Shown here: one piece after another, positions 1-12,982 of the stretch | How positions within the stretch are numbered: position 1 is the stretch's first letter | Layout of the letters: the number at the start of each line of letters is the position of its first letter | NCBI GenBank assembly: GCA_031265875.1 | Contig: JAISCA010000004.1 | Coordinates: 99,661 to 163,660, forward strand | Length of the DNA stretch: 64,000 bases | Direction: 5' to 3' | From: Propionibacteriaceae bacterium | GTDB taxonomy: Bacteria > Actinomycetota > Actinomycetes > Propionibacteriales > Propionibacteriaceae | The notes under the pieces: generated by a model | Databases searched by the model: none | Told to the model about the DNA's origin: nothing | What the model saw: only the letters and a program-made list of their open reading frames with translations | Program-made: the position numbers and the translations under genes

Positions 1-584
<584 letters not shown>

Positions 585-600
585 TTAGACGCTGGCCTAA

Positions 601-1299
601 TCACTCCCCCGGATCGAGCGGCCTCTGGAAGCCCTCCGTCGGATCGAGGATTTGGTCGACCTCCTCGAAGACGGCCGCCAGGGCCAGCGGAATGTCCTCC
701 ATCACCTCGATGGCCAAGCTCAAGCCCTCCTGCTGGCGGCCGGCCTGTCCCAGGCGCTGCGACAACAAGCTACGGGTCGTGATGGTGTCGAAATTGGGCC
801 CCGGCCAGATCGCTCGCTGATCGGCCAGGACAGTTTCGAGCTGTGCGATGGACCGCTCCAGGTCGCCGGCGGAGCCGATCAGATCGGCCTGCCAGACCCG
901 GCTGGTCAGGGTGTCACGGTGGTCGGAGCCGAGCTGGCGGGTCTGCTCGGCCACCACGCCGGCGATCTCCGCCAGACCGCGCTGGGCTTGGCCGCTGGCG
1001 CCCAGCCAACGGGCCCAGTGGCCCCGGGCCAGCAACCCGTTGGGATGCTCCAGGCCCGGACCGGCCCCGACGGCGCCGACCAATTCGGACCAGGCCCCGG
1101 CGGCCTGGGCCGGGTCCGACTCGCCCACCTGGTCGATCAACGCGACCAGCTCCGAGGGCCAACCGTCCGGACTGGCCAGGACCGGCTCCAAACGCGGAGG
1201 GACCAGCCAGTCCGCCAATTCGGCGGTCAACCGCTCCAGGCTAGGCCCGTCCGGCTCCGCCTCGTCTGGGCTGACCGTCGGATCGATTTCCTCGACCAT
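601..1299 (-). CDS. TPR-like repeat protein
   Basis: ORF with helical repeats (GHWARWLGASGQAQRGLAEIAGVVAEQTRQLGSDHRDTLTSRVWQADLIGSAGDLERSIAQLE); start chosen at MVEEIDPT preceded by a GA-rich RBS. Confidence 0.6.
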   Translation of the reverse strand: MVEEIDPTVSPDEAEPDGPSLERLTAELADWLVPPRLEPVLASPDGWPSELVALIDQVGESDPAQAAGAWSELVGAVGAGPGLEHPNGLLARGHWARWLGASGQAQRGLAEIAGVVAEQTRQLGSDHRDTLTSRVWQADLIGSAGDLERSIAQLETVLADQRAIWPGPNFDTITTRSLLSQRLGQAGRQQEGLSLAIEVMEDIPLALAAVFEEVDQILDPTEGFQRPLDPGE

Positions 1300-1560
1300 G
1301 GCTGACCTCTCTCCCGCTGGCTGAGCCGAGCCTAGCCGCACTAGCTTCACTAGCTTCACTAGGAGTCTGAAACTTCGACGAATGAGCCGAGTTTCGACCT
1401 CTCGGGGTCCCCGGAAAGTACCGGACCGGAGCGCAGCGGAGGGAGGACACTTTCTGGGGCTTCTACTGTACTGTTGTCAGGCGGGCCCCACTCGCCCGGC
1501 CCCCAGGCGTCGCGCGACCGGACCGGGACGGCTGAATCGGCCGGCCGGCCCAGGACAGAC

Positions 1561-1594
1561 TTCGGGCCCCGTGCCCGAAAGCGCGGGGCCCGAA
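1561..1594 (-). terminator. Hairpin terminator downstream of tuf
   Basis: ttcgggccccg / cggggcccgaa perfect inverted repeat just after the tuf stop. Confidence 0.75.
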
Positions 1595-1615
1595 ATCGAG
1601 TCGATCAGGCTCAGA

Positions 1616-2809
1616 TCACTTGATGATCTTGGTCACACGACCGGCGCCGACGGTACGACCGCCTTCGCGGATGGCGAACTTGAGGCCTTCCTCCATGGCG
1701 ATCGGCTTGTTCAGCGTCACATGCATGTCGGTGTTGTCGCCCGGCATGACCATCTCCGTGCCCTCGGGCAGATGCACCGTACCGGTCACGTCAGTGGTCC
1801 GGAAGTAGAACTGAGGCGAGTAGTTGGAGAAGAACGGCTTGTGCCGGCCGCCCTCTTCCTTGGTCAGGACGTAGACATTGCCGTCGAACTCGGTGTGCGG
1901 AGTGGTCGTGCCCGGCTTGATCACGACCATGCCACGCTCGACGTCTTCCTTCTTGGTGCCGCGCAGCAGCAGACCGACGTTCTCGCCCGCCTGGCCCTCG
2001 TCCAAGATCTTGCGGAACATCTCGACACCGGTGACGGTGCTGGTCTGCTTGGTCGGGCGGATGCCGATGATGTCGACCTGCTCGCCGGTCTTGACGATGC
2101 CGCGCTCGATCCGGCCGGTCACGACCGTGCCGCGACCGGTGATGGTGAAAACATCCTCGATCGGCATCAGGAAGGGCTTGTCGACGTCACGGGCCGGCTG
2201 AGGAATGTACTCGTCGACGGCATCCATCAGTTCGAGGATGCCGGGGGTCCACTCGGGATCGCCGTTCATGGCCGGATAGGCGGCCACGCGCACGACGGGA
2301 CAATTGTCGCCGTCGAACTCCTGGGCGCTGAGCAGCTCACGGACTTCCATCTCGACCAACTCGATCAGGTCCTCGTCGTCCACCATGTCGCACTTGTTCA
2401 GGGCCACGACCATCGAGGGCACGCCGACTTGGCGGGCCAGCAGGACGTGCTCACGGGTCTGCGGCATGGGACCGTCAGTGGCGGCCACCACCAAGATGGC
2501 GCCGTCCATCTGGGCCGCGCCCGTGATCATGTTCTTGACGTAGTCCGCGTGACCAGGGCAGTCGACGTGCGCGTAGTGACGCTTGTCGGTCTGATACTCG
2601 ACGTGGGCGATCGAGATCGTAATGCCACGCTGGCGCTCTTCGGGCGCCTTGTCGATCTGATCGAACGCCGAGACAGCGTTGAGATCGGGGTACTTATCGT
2701 GTAGCGCCATGGTGATCGCCGCGGTCAGCGTGGTCTTGCCGTGGTCGATGTGCCCGATGGTGCCGATGTTGCAGTGCGGCTTGGTCCGCTCGAACTTGGC
2801 CTTAGCCAC
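1616..2809 (-). CDS. tuf: Elongation factor Tu
   Basis: (V/M)[31 protein letters not shown]...; GTG start preferred over the upstream ATG. Confidence 0.98.
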   Translation of the reverse strand: MAKAKFERTKPHCNIGTIGHIDHGKTTLTAAITMALHDKYPDLNAVSAFDQIDKAPEERQRGITISIAHVEYQTDKRHYAHVDCPGHADYVKNMITGAAQMDGAILVVAATDGPMPQTREHVLLARQVGVPSMVVALNKCDMVDDEDLIELVEMEVRELLSAQEFDGDNCPVVRVAAYPAMNGDPEWTPGILELMDAVDEYIPQPARDVDKPFLMPIEDVFTITGRGTVVTGRIERGIVKTGEQVDIIGIRPTKQTSTVTGVEMFRKILDEGQAGENVGLLLRGTKKEDVERGMVVIKPGTTTPHTEFDGNVYVLTKEEGGRHKPFFSNYSPQFYFRTTDVTGTVHLPEGTEMVMPGDNTDMHVTLNKPIAMEEGLKFAIREGGRTVGAGRVTKIIK

Positions 2810-3220
2810 TTGGGCTCCTTTTCGGATTCGCGCCACGCGGTCGCGGGGCGTGTTGCTGTCGGATCGCGCAGGTCAGGCCCGCGCGGGCTTGATGACTGGA
2901 CTACGCGGTTGCCCCTCGCGGGACATACGGTCCACAGTCTTTCTCAGGATTCGCGGGCAGTCAAACTCAAACCCCTGTCGAGTCGGCGCCGCCGGCTCTG
3001 ACCGGGGTGGCCTCAGCCAAATGGACTTCCCCGCCGATTGCGCAGAGACTGTCTCCATGCTCGACCATCGCCCCCTGGCCCCGCTGCCGTCGACCGACCG
3101 TGGTCCGGCCGCCGACGCCTGGTCCTCCGCCCAGCTTAGCCCTGGCGCCACTGGTCCGACGGACAGCGCCTCCGCCGGCCCGATCACCCGCCTCAGCCTG
3201 GCCCGGCCGGAGACACGGTC

Positions 3221-4000
3221 GTGAGCCAACGGCGCTGGGGCCGGCGCGATGTCGTGACGGCCGTCCTGATCGGGTTGGCGGCCGGACTCCTGTCCGGTCT
3301 CTTCGGCATCGGCGGCGGCACCATCATCGTGCCGGCCTTGGTCTGGTGCGGGTTGAGCCAGCGTCAAGCCGCCGCCACCTCCTTGGCCGCCATCGTGCCC
3401 ACCTCGATGGCCGCCGTCATCCCCTACATCCTGGCCGGCCGGGTGGCTTGGGCGGCGGCCGCTCTCTTGGTGGTCGGCGTCGTCGCCGGGGCCCGTATCG
3501 GCGCCCACTGGCTGGCCCGACTGCCGGAGCGGGTGCTGCGTTGGGGCTTCGTCGGCTTCCTGGCCCTGGTGGCCGTCAGCCAGTTCCTGTTCACGCCCCA
3601 ACGCGACGGGACCATCGACTTGAATTGGGCCAGCGGCGCCGGACTGGTCGGGCTGGGGCTGCTGACCGGCGTCTTGGCCGCCCTGCTCGGCGTCGGCGGC
3701 GGGGTCGTGGTGGTGCCGTCGCTGTCCCTCGTCTTCGGGGCCTCCGACTTGATCGCCCGGGGCACCTCGCTGCTGATGATGCTGCCGGGAGCGGTCTCAG
3801 GCACCTTGAAGAACTCCCAGAACAAGCTGGTCGACCTCAAGGCGGCCGCTCTGATCGGCCTGCCCGCCATCGCCATGACCCCCTTCGGCAGCCAGCTGGC
3901 GGAGGCTCTGAGCGCACGGCTCAACACCGTCCTATTCGGGATCTACGTCTTAGCCCTGCTAGCGCGCAGCGTCTTCGTAGCCCTACGACGCCCGGCCTGA
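3221..4000 (+). CDS. TauE/SafE-family membrane permease
   Basis: Two similar halves with GLFGIGGGTIIVPAL and ALLGVGGGVVVVPSL motifs, multiple TM segments. Confidence 0.85.
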   Translation: MSQRRWGRRDVVTAVLIGLAAGLLSGLFGIGGGTIIVPALVWCGLSQRQAAATSLAAIVPTSMAAVIPYILAGRVAWAAAALLVVGVVAGARIGAHWLARLPERVLRWGFVGFLALVAVSQFLFTPQRDGTIDLNWASGAGLVGLGLLTGVLAALLGVGGGVVVVPSLSLVFGASDLIARGTSLLMMLPGAVSGTLKNSQNKLVDLKAAALIGLPAIAMTPFGSQLAEALSARLNTVLFGIYVLALLARSVFVALRRPA

Positions 4001-4035
4001 GCCGACGGGGTCCCCTTGAGAACGGCTCGGGCCCG

Positions 4036-4290
4036 CCAGTAGAGTTGAGCCCGACCAGGGGTCAGACCCTGTGTTCCTGCGTCAGACCAAGGGAGTCGTC
4101 ATGGAACCCTGGATCAGTCATGTGAGTTCGTCTAACGCTGCGGCAATCACCCCCCCCCCGGCCAGGGGTGCCGCTGGAGGACATTTCTAGACCCCCAGTA
4201 GAGTTGAGCCTGACCAGGGGTCAAAGCCCTGTGTTCCTCGTCCAGACAAGGGAGTCGTAATGGAACCCTGGATCAGCTCTGTGGACCCGT
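4036..4290 (+). repeat. Imperfect direct repeat, period 159 bp (leader plus gene start duplication)
   Basis: ccagtagagttgagcccgaccaggggtcagaccctgtgttcctg...gggagtcgtcatggaaccctggatcag (4036) and ccagtagagttgagcctgaccaggggtcaaagccctgtgttcct...gggagtcgtaatggaaccctggatcag (4195). Confidence 0.9.
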
Positions 4291-4727
4291 CTCAAGCCGC
4301 AGTTCGAACCAGCCCCCGCCGCGCCTGGCTGGTCGGAGCGTTGGCCGTCGTAGTGGTCTGTCTAACTCTGTTGACCGGCTGCGCCGGCGACCGCCATCTC
4401 AACGGCGACTGGGAGTTGGGGGCGGGAGGTGGTCGTTTGCGGACCGCCCCAGGCGGTGGCGCCGCTCCTTTGACCGGGCTGTCCGGCCTCAGGATCGACG
4501 GCGACCAAGCCACGGTCCTGGTACAGGATTCCAGCGGTGGATTCGTGCCCGCCATCGAGAGCTTAACCCTCACCACCGATGACGGCCGTCTGACCCTGAT
4601 GACCCCCGACGACCAGATCGTGACGGCCTACGACGACGTCCTCTTCACGGGCGCCTACTGGTTCAACAACGGCGCCCTCGTCCTCGAATTGGACGACGGC
4701 GCCCACATCATCTTCCTGCCCCTTTAG
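4260..4727 (+). CDS. Small putative lipoprotein
   Basis: MEPWISSVDPSQ...WLVGALAVVVVCLTLLTGCAGD: lipobox LTGC. Confidence 0.7.
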   Translation: MEPWISSVDPSQAAVRTSPRRAWLVGALAVVVVCLTLLTGCAGDRHLNGDWELGAGGGRLRTAPGGGAAPLTGLSGLRIDGDQATVLVQDSSGGFVPAIESLTLTTDDGRLTLMTPDDQIVTAYDDVLFTGAYWFNNGALVLELDDGAHIIFLPL

Positions 4728-4792
4728 ACACTCAGACACCCGCTGTCGAACCGTCCGCCCAAGCGAGACCGTCACCTGAGAGGAGTCCAGCT

Positions 4793-7099
4793 ATGACTCA
4801 GGACCCCACTGCCCAGCCGGATGGGACGGTCGGACCGGCCTTCGATCCCCCACCTGCCACCGAGCCGATCCCGCCCCATCCGACCTACCCGGGACCGCCC
4901 GCCGGGCCACCGGCCGATCCCGCCGGCTGGCCTCCGTCCGGCCCGGCTGCCGCCAGCCCGGAGGCGACTCCACCCGCTAGTTGGCCGCCCTCGGCCCCGA
5001 CCGGTGGCCCCCAGCCCGTGGCCCCAGGCCCCGAGACGGGCTGGACTCCGTCGGTCCAACCCCCCGCCCAGCCTCAGGCCAACGCCAGTCCAACCGACCC
5101 AGCCTGGGCCGCCGGCCCGCCGCCCGCTCCCGCCGATTGGCCGCCCAGCGCCCCCAGCCTCCCCAGCGCGCCGACCGGCTGGCCGCCTGCTCAGGGAGAC
5201 CCCAACGCCGCACCGACTGGCTGGCTCCCAGCCCCAGGGGACTCCACCGCCGCCACCGCCAGCTGGCCCCCAGCCCAGAGCGACCCCAACGCTCCCACCG
5301 GCTGGCCGCCCCACCAACCGACCGGACCTGACGCCGCACCCACCGGCTGGACCACGCCCGAACAGTCCTGGCCCCCGGCCGACCCCAACGCTCCGACCGG
5401 CTGGGAGTCAACCCCAGGGGCGTCCAGCGCCGCTCCCGCCGGTTGGCCACCCGCCCAAGGAGACCCCAACGCCGCACCCACTGGCTGGCAACCAGCTCAA
5501 GGGGACCCCAACGCCGCCGGTTGGCCACCCGCCCAAGGGGGGCCCGGCGCCCCCACCGGTTGGCAACCCGCCCCCAGTGATCCCAACGCCGCCACTGGCT
5601 GGCATCAGGGCGCTCCCAACACCGCCCCACCGGGCTGGCCGCCGGCCGACCCCAATCAAGCCGGTGGCGCTTGGGCCCAGGCCGGCCCCCCGGCGACCGG
5701 CCCTCAGACCGCCCCGCCCGGTTGGGGACCGAACGCCCCCGTCGGCCCGGCTCAGACCGGAGCCAAGCCGAAGGGAATCCAACTGAAGAAGCCGGCCAAG
5801 ATCGCCGCCTTGGCCACCGCCGCCGTCGTCGTGCTGGCCGGAGTCGGCCTGGGCGGCGCCGCCTTGGCCGGAGTCGGCCCCCTGGCCGGTCCGCGCTCCG
5901 GCCCGGATCTGTCCCCCATGGAGCAGGCTTACATCGATCTGGCCGTCGACCTCGACCCGGCGGTACGCGTCCAGCTCGATTACACCCAGGACGTGGACGC
6001 CTTGGTCATATTGGGCTTGGAGACCGCCACCCAACCCCATTTGAACGAACTCGGCTCCGCCGTCAAACAAGCCTTGGACGGACAGGACGCCTTCATCTTC
6101 TTATACGACCCCACGGTCGAGCTGATAGAGGCCTTGGCCGGCCTCCAGACCTCTTCGCTCAAGCTGGCCGTCACCCGAGGCGTCGACCCCTCGGAACTGA
6201 TCTCCGCTTTCGTCCGGTCCAATGTGACCGCCTTGATGCTGGAGGAATTGCTCCTCCCCAGCGGGACCAGCACCTTCGACTCCGTCACCCATCTCAGCTT
6301 CTTCAACCCCACCCTGCGGGGTTTGGAGCTGGCCACCAGTCTCTTCCCCAACCTGACCTCGCTCTCGGTCGGCTGTGAGGATGACAAGGTGGAATACTGG
6401 CGAGCCACCAGCTTGGAGCGCACCAGCCATTTGACCAACCTCAACGTCGGGGCCGGTCACGGCCTCTGGTATGACCCGGCTTGGCTGCCGGAGGAGACCA
6501 CGGTCGACGCCGAGTCGCTGGCCCTGTGGCTGGTCGACCACCCGTACACCATCAAGGCCTTCAACGGCCAGCCCCTGGTCGGCTTCAAACTGACCGTCTC
6601 CCAGAGCGATCTGCACTCCTACCGGGCCTGGTCCTTGCGGGAGTTCACCAGCGAGATCCTGAGCGACGAGGCCCCCGCCTACCAACCCGGTCCCGGCGAG
6701 TTCGGACTGAGCGGCGGCTTGGCCGTCACCTTGAAGAGCCCGCCCAGTGGCTGGAGCGACTCGCACCAGGCTGCCGCCTCCGGCCAGGAATACCACGGCT
6801 TGCCGGCCGACCGGCTGGCCCAGGTGCCCGAGGACCTGCGTTTCATCGCTCAGATCACGCTTAGAGCCGGTCCTCAGGAGGGCAATAACATCTACCGCAA
6901 TAGCGCCGGCGAAATCACCGGCCTAGCCCTCTACGGATTGACCTCGGTCCAGGTCTTCGATCTGACCGACCACATCGCCTACGCCGCCGTCGACACTGGT
7001 TCGTCGCCGGCCCCGGACCGCGTCTACAGCAACGGCGACCACCACGGTCCGATGCTGCCCCAGACCGCCGTCGACCGACTGATCGCCAGCTTGATCTGA
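4793..7099 (+). CDS. Membrane protein with Pro/Trp-rich repetitive N-terminus, one TM and an LRR-like extracellular region
   Basis: Repeats of (G)DPNAAPTGWPPAQ, KKPAKIAALATAAVVVLAGVGLGGAALAG TM, then leucine-patterned segments (VTALMLEELLLP, VTHLSFFNPTLRGLELATSLFPNLTSLSVG). Confidence 0.7.
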   Translation: MTQDPTAQPDGTVGPAFDPPPATEPIPPHPTYPGPPAGPPADPAGWPPSGPAAASPEATPPASWPPSAPTGGPQPVAPGPETGWTPSVQPPAQPQANASPTDPAWAAGPPPAPADWPPSAPSLPSAPTGWPPAQGDPNAAPTGWLPAPGDSTAATASWPPAQSDPNAPTGWPPHQPTGPDAAPTGWTTPEQSWPPADPNAPTGWESTPGASSAAPAGWPPAQGDPNAAPTGWQPAQGDPNAAGWPPAQGGPGAPTGWQPAPSDPNAATGWHQGAPNTAPPGWPPADPNQAGGAWAQAGPPATGPQTAPPGWGPNAPVGPAQTGAKPKGIQLKKPAKIAALATAAVVVLAGVGLGGAALAGVGPLAGPRSGPDLSPMEQAYIDLAVDLDPAVRVQLDYTQDVDALVILGLETATQPHLNELGSAVKQALDGQDAFIFLYDPTVELIEALAGLQTSSLKLAVTRGVDPSELISAFVRSNVTALMLEELLLPSGTSTFDSVTHLSFFNPTLRGLELATSLFPNLTSLSVGCEDDKVEYWRATSLERTSHLTNLNVGAGHGLWYDPAWLPEETTVDAESLALWLVDHPYTIKAFNGQPLVGFKLTVSQSDLHSYRAWSLREFTSEILSDEAPAYQPGPGEFGLSGGLAVTLKSPPSGWSDSHQAAASGQEYHGLPADRLAQVPEDLRFIAQITLRAGPQEGNNIYRNSAGEITGLALYGLTSVQVFDLTDHIAYAAVDTGSSPAPDRVYSNGDHHGPMLPQTAVDRLIASLI

Positions 7100-7145
7100 A
7101 CCGGACCGGCCGCTGGGGCCGGTGGTCCGTACGACTAGTGGGCTG

Positions 7146-9263
<2,118 letters not shown>

Positions 9264-9406
9264 GATTGATCCTCACTCACTTGACATCTTCATACGGGAA
9301 TACGGCTGACGGCGGAGCGTTCGGCGCCACCGTCGGTCGGAGCGGACATGGGCACACCCCCGGACCATCCGGCGGATGGTGCCGAGGGTGCTTCAAAGGC
9401 CGGCTG

Positions 9407-9880
9407 TCACCAGCGATAGTGGGCGAAGGCGCGGTTGGCCTCCGCCATCTTGTGGGTGTCCTCGCGTCGCTTGACTGAGGCGCCCAAGCCGTTGGCGGCG
9501 TCGAGAATCTCGTTCCGCAGCCGCTCGGCCATGGTCTTCTCGCGGCGGGCGCGGGAGAAGGAGACCAGCCAGCGCATGGCCAAGGTGTTGGCCCTAGCCG
9601 GCTTGACTTCGATCGGCACCTGGTAAGTGGCGCCGCCGACCCGCCGCGACTTGACCTCGATGCCGGGGCGGACGTTGTCCAGAGCCCGTTTCAAGGTGGC
9701 CACGGGATCAGCCCCATCGGTCTTCTCCCGGGTGCCTTCCAGGGCGGTGTAGACGATGTGCTGGGCCACGGTCTTCTTGCCGTTGAGAAGGATCTTGCTG
9801 ACCAGCTGCGACACCAGCGGTGAGCCGTAGACCGGATCGACCACGACGGGGCGCTTGGGCGCCGGTCCCTTCCTGGGCAT
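9407..9880 (-). CDS. rpsG: 30S ribosomal protein S7
   Basis: [36 protein letters not shown]... Confidence 0.98.
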   Translation of the reverse strand: MPRKGPAPKRPVVVDPVYGSPLVSQLVSKILLNGKKTVAQHIVYTALEGTREKTDGADPVATLKRALDNVRPGIEVKSRRVGGATYQVPIEVKPARANTLAMRWLVSFSRARREKTMAERLRNEILDAANGLGASVKRREDTHKMAEANRAFAHYRW

Positions 9881-10251
9881 TACTTCTCCTTCTTCGCGCC
9901 GTAGCGGCTACGAGCTTGCTTGCGGTCCTTGACCGCTTGGGTGTCGAGGGCGCCCCGGATGATCTTGTAGCGCACACCGGGCAGGTCCTTGACCCGGCCG
10001 CCCCGGACCAAGACCATCGAGTGCTCCTGCAGATTGTGACCGACGCCTGGGATGTAGGCCGTCACCTCGACCGAGCTGGACAAGCGGACACGGGCCACCT
10101 TGCGCAAGGCCGAGTTCGGCTTCTTGGGCGTCGTGGTGTAGACGCGCGTGCAGACCCCGCGCCGCTGAGGCGAGCCCTTGAGGGCAGGGGTCTTCGTCTT
10201 GCTGACCTTGTCGGTCCGACCCTTGCGGACCAACTGCTGAATCGTGGGCAC
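9880..10251 (-). CDS. rpsL: 30S ribosomal protein S12
   Basis: [15 protein letters not shown]...[28 protein letters not shown]. Confidence 0.98.
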   Translation of the reverse strand: MPTIQQLVRKGRTDKVSKTKTPALKGSPQRRGVCTRVYTTTPKKPNSALRKVARVRLSSSVEVTAYIPGVGHNLQEHSMVLVRGGRVKDLPGVRYKIIRGALDTQAVKDRKQARSRYGAKKEK

Positions 10252-10578
10252 CTGGGAATTTCTCTTTCCGTGTGTCGCTGGATCGCTCCAGTTGCGTTGT
10301 GCGAGCCACCCCCAAGACGCTGCCGCGTCTTATGAGACTGGTTCCGAGCGGCCCACGTCGAACACGGACCGCAGCGGGTGAGACGTCGCCCGCCGCCCGG
10401 ATCACGTTGTGGTCGCTGGCGCAGCACGCGCCGAGCCCGGTGGACCGGACCGGGAACCAAGGTTAGTCCACCGGCCGGGCATCGGTCAAAGTCGGGTCGG
10501 CCGCCTAGACGATCGGACCGTCTGCGAGCCGGTTGGAGCCAGGTCACAGACACCCCCCACGGGGTCTGAGACAGACCA

Positions 10579-12606
10579 TCAGGGCAGACGGGCCACCCGG
10601 TCGGCCAGGGCCGGCCAAGCCAGGCTGAAACCGGGCCGGTCCTCGGAACCGTCCCAACCGGCCGCCATCAGGCCGACCGCCAGCAGCAGGCCGCCGTTGC
10701 CGGTCAGGTCGCTGGACTGATCCGGGCCACTCCAGTGATGGCCGTTGGGCAGGTAGGACTGGTCCACCGGCGCGGACTGGCCCGGAGCGCCGGGGGGCGG
10801 CCCCAGCAGGGCGGTCCAAGCCAAGTCAGGGCGATGCAGCCGGGTGGCCGTCATCGCCACCAGGGGACGGTCCCAGCCGGACCGGACGCTGGCCCAGGGC
10901 CAGTGGTCGAGCACCCCGTCCAAAGTGGCGGTCATGACCGACTCGTCGATCAGGCCGCAGCGGGGAGCCAGCCCCAGGGCGCCGAGGTGGAGGGGGTGGC
11001 CGCCGGGCGCCGGACCCGGGCCGGGACAGCCACCGGGGCCCCAGCCCAGGCTGGGATAGACGCCCATGACCGGCGCCGGGGCCTGCAAGCGCTCAGCCGC
11101 CGCCCGCCAAGCCTGGGCCAGATCGGCCCGGCCCGACCGCTCGGCCCAGACGGCGGCGCAGCCCAGGCCCCAGCGCCACCAAGCCGCCTCGAAGGTCGGG
11201 TCGGCGAGCGGGTCGACGGCGGCTAGCTCCGCTAGTGGCCGGCCCGGCACAGCGCAGAGGGCCTGGTCCGGCTCTCCCCCGGTCTCGATCTGGGCCACCA
11301 TGTGCTCGGCCGTGGCCAAGACCAAGGGCCCCCAGCGCAGGACCTGGTCCCGCGTCGGATGGGCCCGGTAGGCCAACTCGGCCAGATAGATCGGATTGAC
11401 TTGCGACCAGGCCCGCCGGGGCCTGTCCCCTCGACCCCCGAGTTGGTCGAGGGACCGCCCCTGGGCTGGGTCGAGCAGCTGAGCCGGGTCGTCCCAGAGG
11501 CGGTCCGGCTCAGCTTGGGAGGGCCAATGAGCCCCGTGGGAACCGATCCGGCCCGCTTGCTCCAGGGCCTGGTCGAGGCGGTCGCCGTACCAGGTCAGGA
11601 TCGGCTCGAGCAGCTCTGGTCGACCCCACTGGGCGAAGTTGGCGTACTGCCAGACATGGCTCGTCAAATCGATCGGACGGCCCTCGGCGGCCTGGGTCAA
11701 ACCGCCCGGTGGGACCGGCCGGCGACCGGCCTGGTTGATCCGCACCAGGTATTGGCTCAGCAGCACCCGTCGCTCCAACTCGGCCGCTTGGGGCTGTTCC
11801 GAGTTGGACAGGTCGAGGGCGCCGCCGCTGTGCCAGTAGGCCCGCCAATCCAAGGCGGTGCTGGCCAGACAGTCGTCGACCGACGCCGACGGCGGCGGCG
11901 GTTGGCTGGCGAAGGCGATGACGGCCTCCAACCAGTCCGAGGCCCGGGGCAGGACGCCGTCGGTCCAGGCCGGAACGGGCCAGCCGGCTTGGCGGCGCAG
12001 CACGAAATCATGGTCGCCGACCTGGGTCAGGCTGGCTCCGGGAGCGGTCAGACGCAGCCAGTAGACGACGTCGCCCAGGGCGTGCTCGATCAGCCAGCCG
12101 GCCGCGTCGGGCAAGACGGTGCTACGGGCCCGTCCGCCGCCCGCCCCGGCCGACCGCAGGCGGAGCGGCAGGGTCAGACGTAAACCGGCCCGCTGGGAGC
12201 CGATCTGAGCCAGCCGGACGACCAAGGCGTCGGTGCGGCTGTCGACCAGGCAATGGACTACGTGACGCACCCGTCCCAAGACGAAGCGGGAGACCAACAG
12301 GCCCAGGCTGAGGTCGAGCGTCTGCTCGGTCTGACGCAGCTCGTCCGGACCGCAGCCGGGGTCCAAATCGAGGCCGACCCGGCCCAACGGGGCGGGCCGG
12401 CCGGCGAACCAGCCCCATTCCGCCATGGTCGTCAACAGGGTCGAGCCGGGTCCGGCCGGGTAGGCGCGGGGGAAGGTCTGCAGACCGGTCAGATCCATCG
12501 CCGCCGCCAACGAGCCGTTGCCGAGTTGGAGGGGTGACCTGGGATCGATGGCCCGGATATGGGGCGAGTGCCGCCGTAGCAAGGCCAGTCGGTTGACGTG
12601 GTCCAT
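10579..12606 (-). CDS. Six-hairpin glycosidase-like protein
   Basis: SPHIRAIDPRSPLQLGNGSLAAAMDLTGLQTFP...TTMAEWGWF resembles the N-terminal beta-sandwich motif of GH65/GH95-like proteins; Trp-rich (alpha/alpha)6-like remainder. Confidence 0.55.
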   Translation of the reverse strand: MDHVNRLALLRRHSPHIRAIDPRSPLQLGNGSLAAAMDLTGLQTFPRAYPAGPGSTLLTTMAEWGWFAGRPAPLGRVGLDLDPGCGPDELRQTEQTLDLSLGLLVSRFVLGRVRHVVHCLVDSRTDALVVRLAQIGSQRAGLRLTLPLRLRSAGAGGGRARSTVLPDAAGWLIEHALGDVVYWLRLTAPGASLTQVGDHDFVLRRQAGWPVPAWTDGVLPRASDWLEAVIAFASQPPPPSASVDDCLASTALDWRAYWHSGGALDLSNSEQPQAAELERRVLLSQYLVRINQAGRRPVPPGGLTQAAEGRPIDLTSHVWQYANFAQWGRPELLEPILTWYGDRLDQALEQAGRIGSHGAHWPSQAEPDRLWDDPAQLLDPAQGRSLDQLGGRGDRPRRAWSQVNPIYLAELAYRAHPTRDQVLRWGPLVLATAEHMVAQIETGGEPDQALCAVPGRPLAELAAVDPLADPTFEAAWWRWGLGCAAVWAERSGRADLAQAWRAAAERLQAPAPVMGVYPSLGWGPGGCPGPGPAPGGHPLHLGALGLAPRCGLIDESVMTATLDGVLDHWPWASVRSGWDRPLVAMTATRLHRPDLAWTALLGPPPGAPGQSAPVDQSYLPNGHHWSGPDQSSDLTGNGGLLLAVGLMAAGWDGSEDRPGFSLAWPALADRVARLP

Positions 12607-12868
12607 GCTCTCCTATTCTCAGCCACCGTGCCGGATGGCCGCGCCGTCTAATGTCGCAGTGTCGAAGGGCCGCGGTGTCGAAGTGCCGCCGGCGCAACTT
12701 TACCCTGGCCCCGCTGAGCCCGCCGCGCGCCCCGGTCGGTCGACGGCTTCCGGCCCTCGTCATCGTCCGATCGAATAGCGACCCTCGTCCTCGGCCGGGT
12801 CGAACAGCGCCCCTCGGCGGACCGCGTCCAGCCGTCCCGACCGAACGGCGCCAGACTCTCTAACGACA

Positions 12869-12910
12869 CCGCTGGGGCCGAGGCGCCTGATTGGCGCCCG
12901 GCCCCAGCGG
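12869..12910 (-). terminator. Hairpin terminator downstream of the aztD-like gene
   Basis: ccgctggggccg ... cggccccagcgg inverted repeat. Confidence 0.75.
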
Positions 12911-12982
12911 CTCCCGCGCTGACTCAGTCCGGTTGGCTGGACCGGACCGTCACGACGCGACTAGACGGCGAGGATGGGCCGT

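Noticed and set aside
1335-1365. ctagcttca triplet repeat upstream of the TPR gene
   Set aside because: Very short 9-bp repeat without further context; likely trivial slippage.
4150-4159. Poly-C tract in the truncated leader ORF as a phase-variable switch
   Set aside because: A frame shift there would not extend the short ORF into the intact lipoprotein by any reading I could confirm; a homopolymer of this size may also be a sequencing issue.
12655-12700. gtgtcgaag direct repeat in the GH-aztD gap
   Set aside because: Two short copies only, no symmetry or promoter relation.
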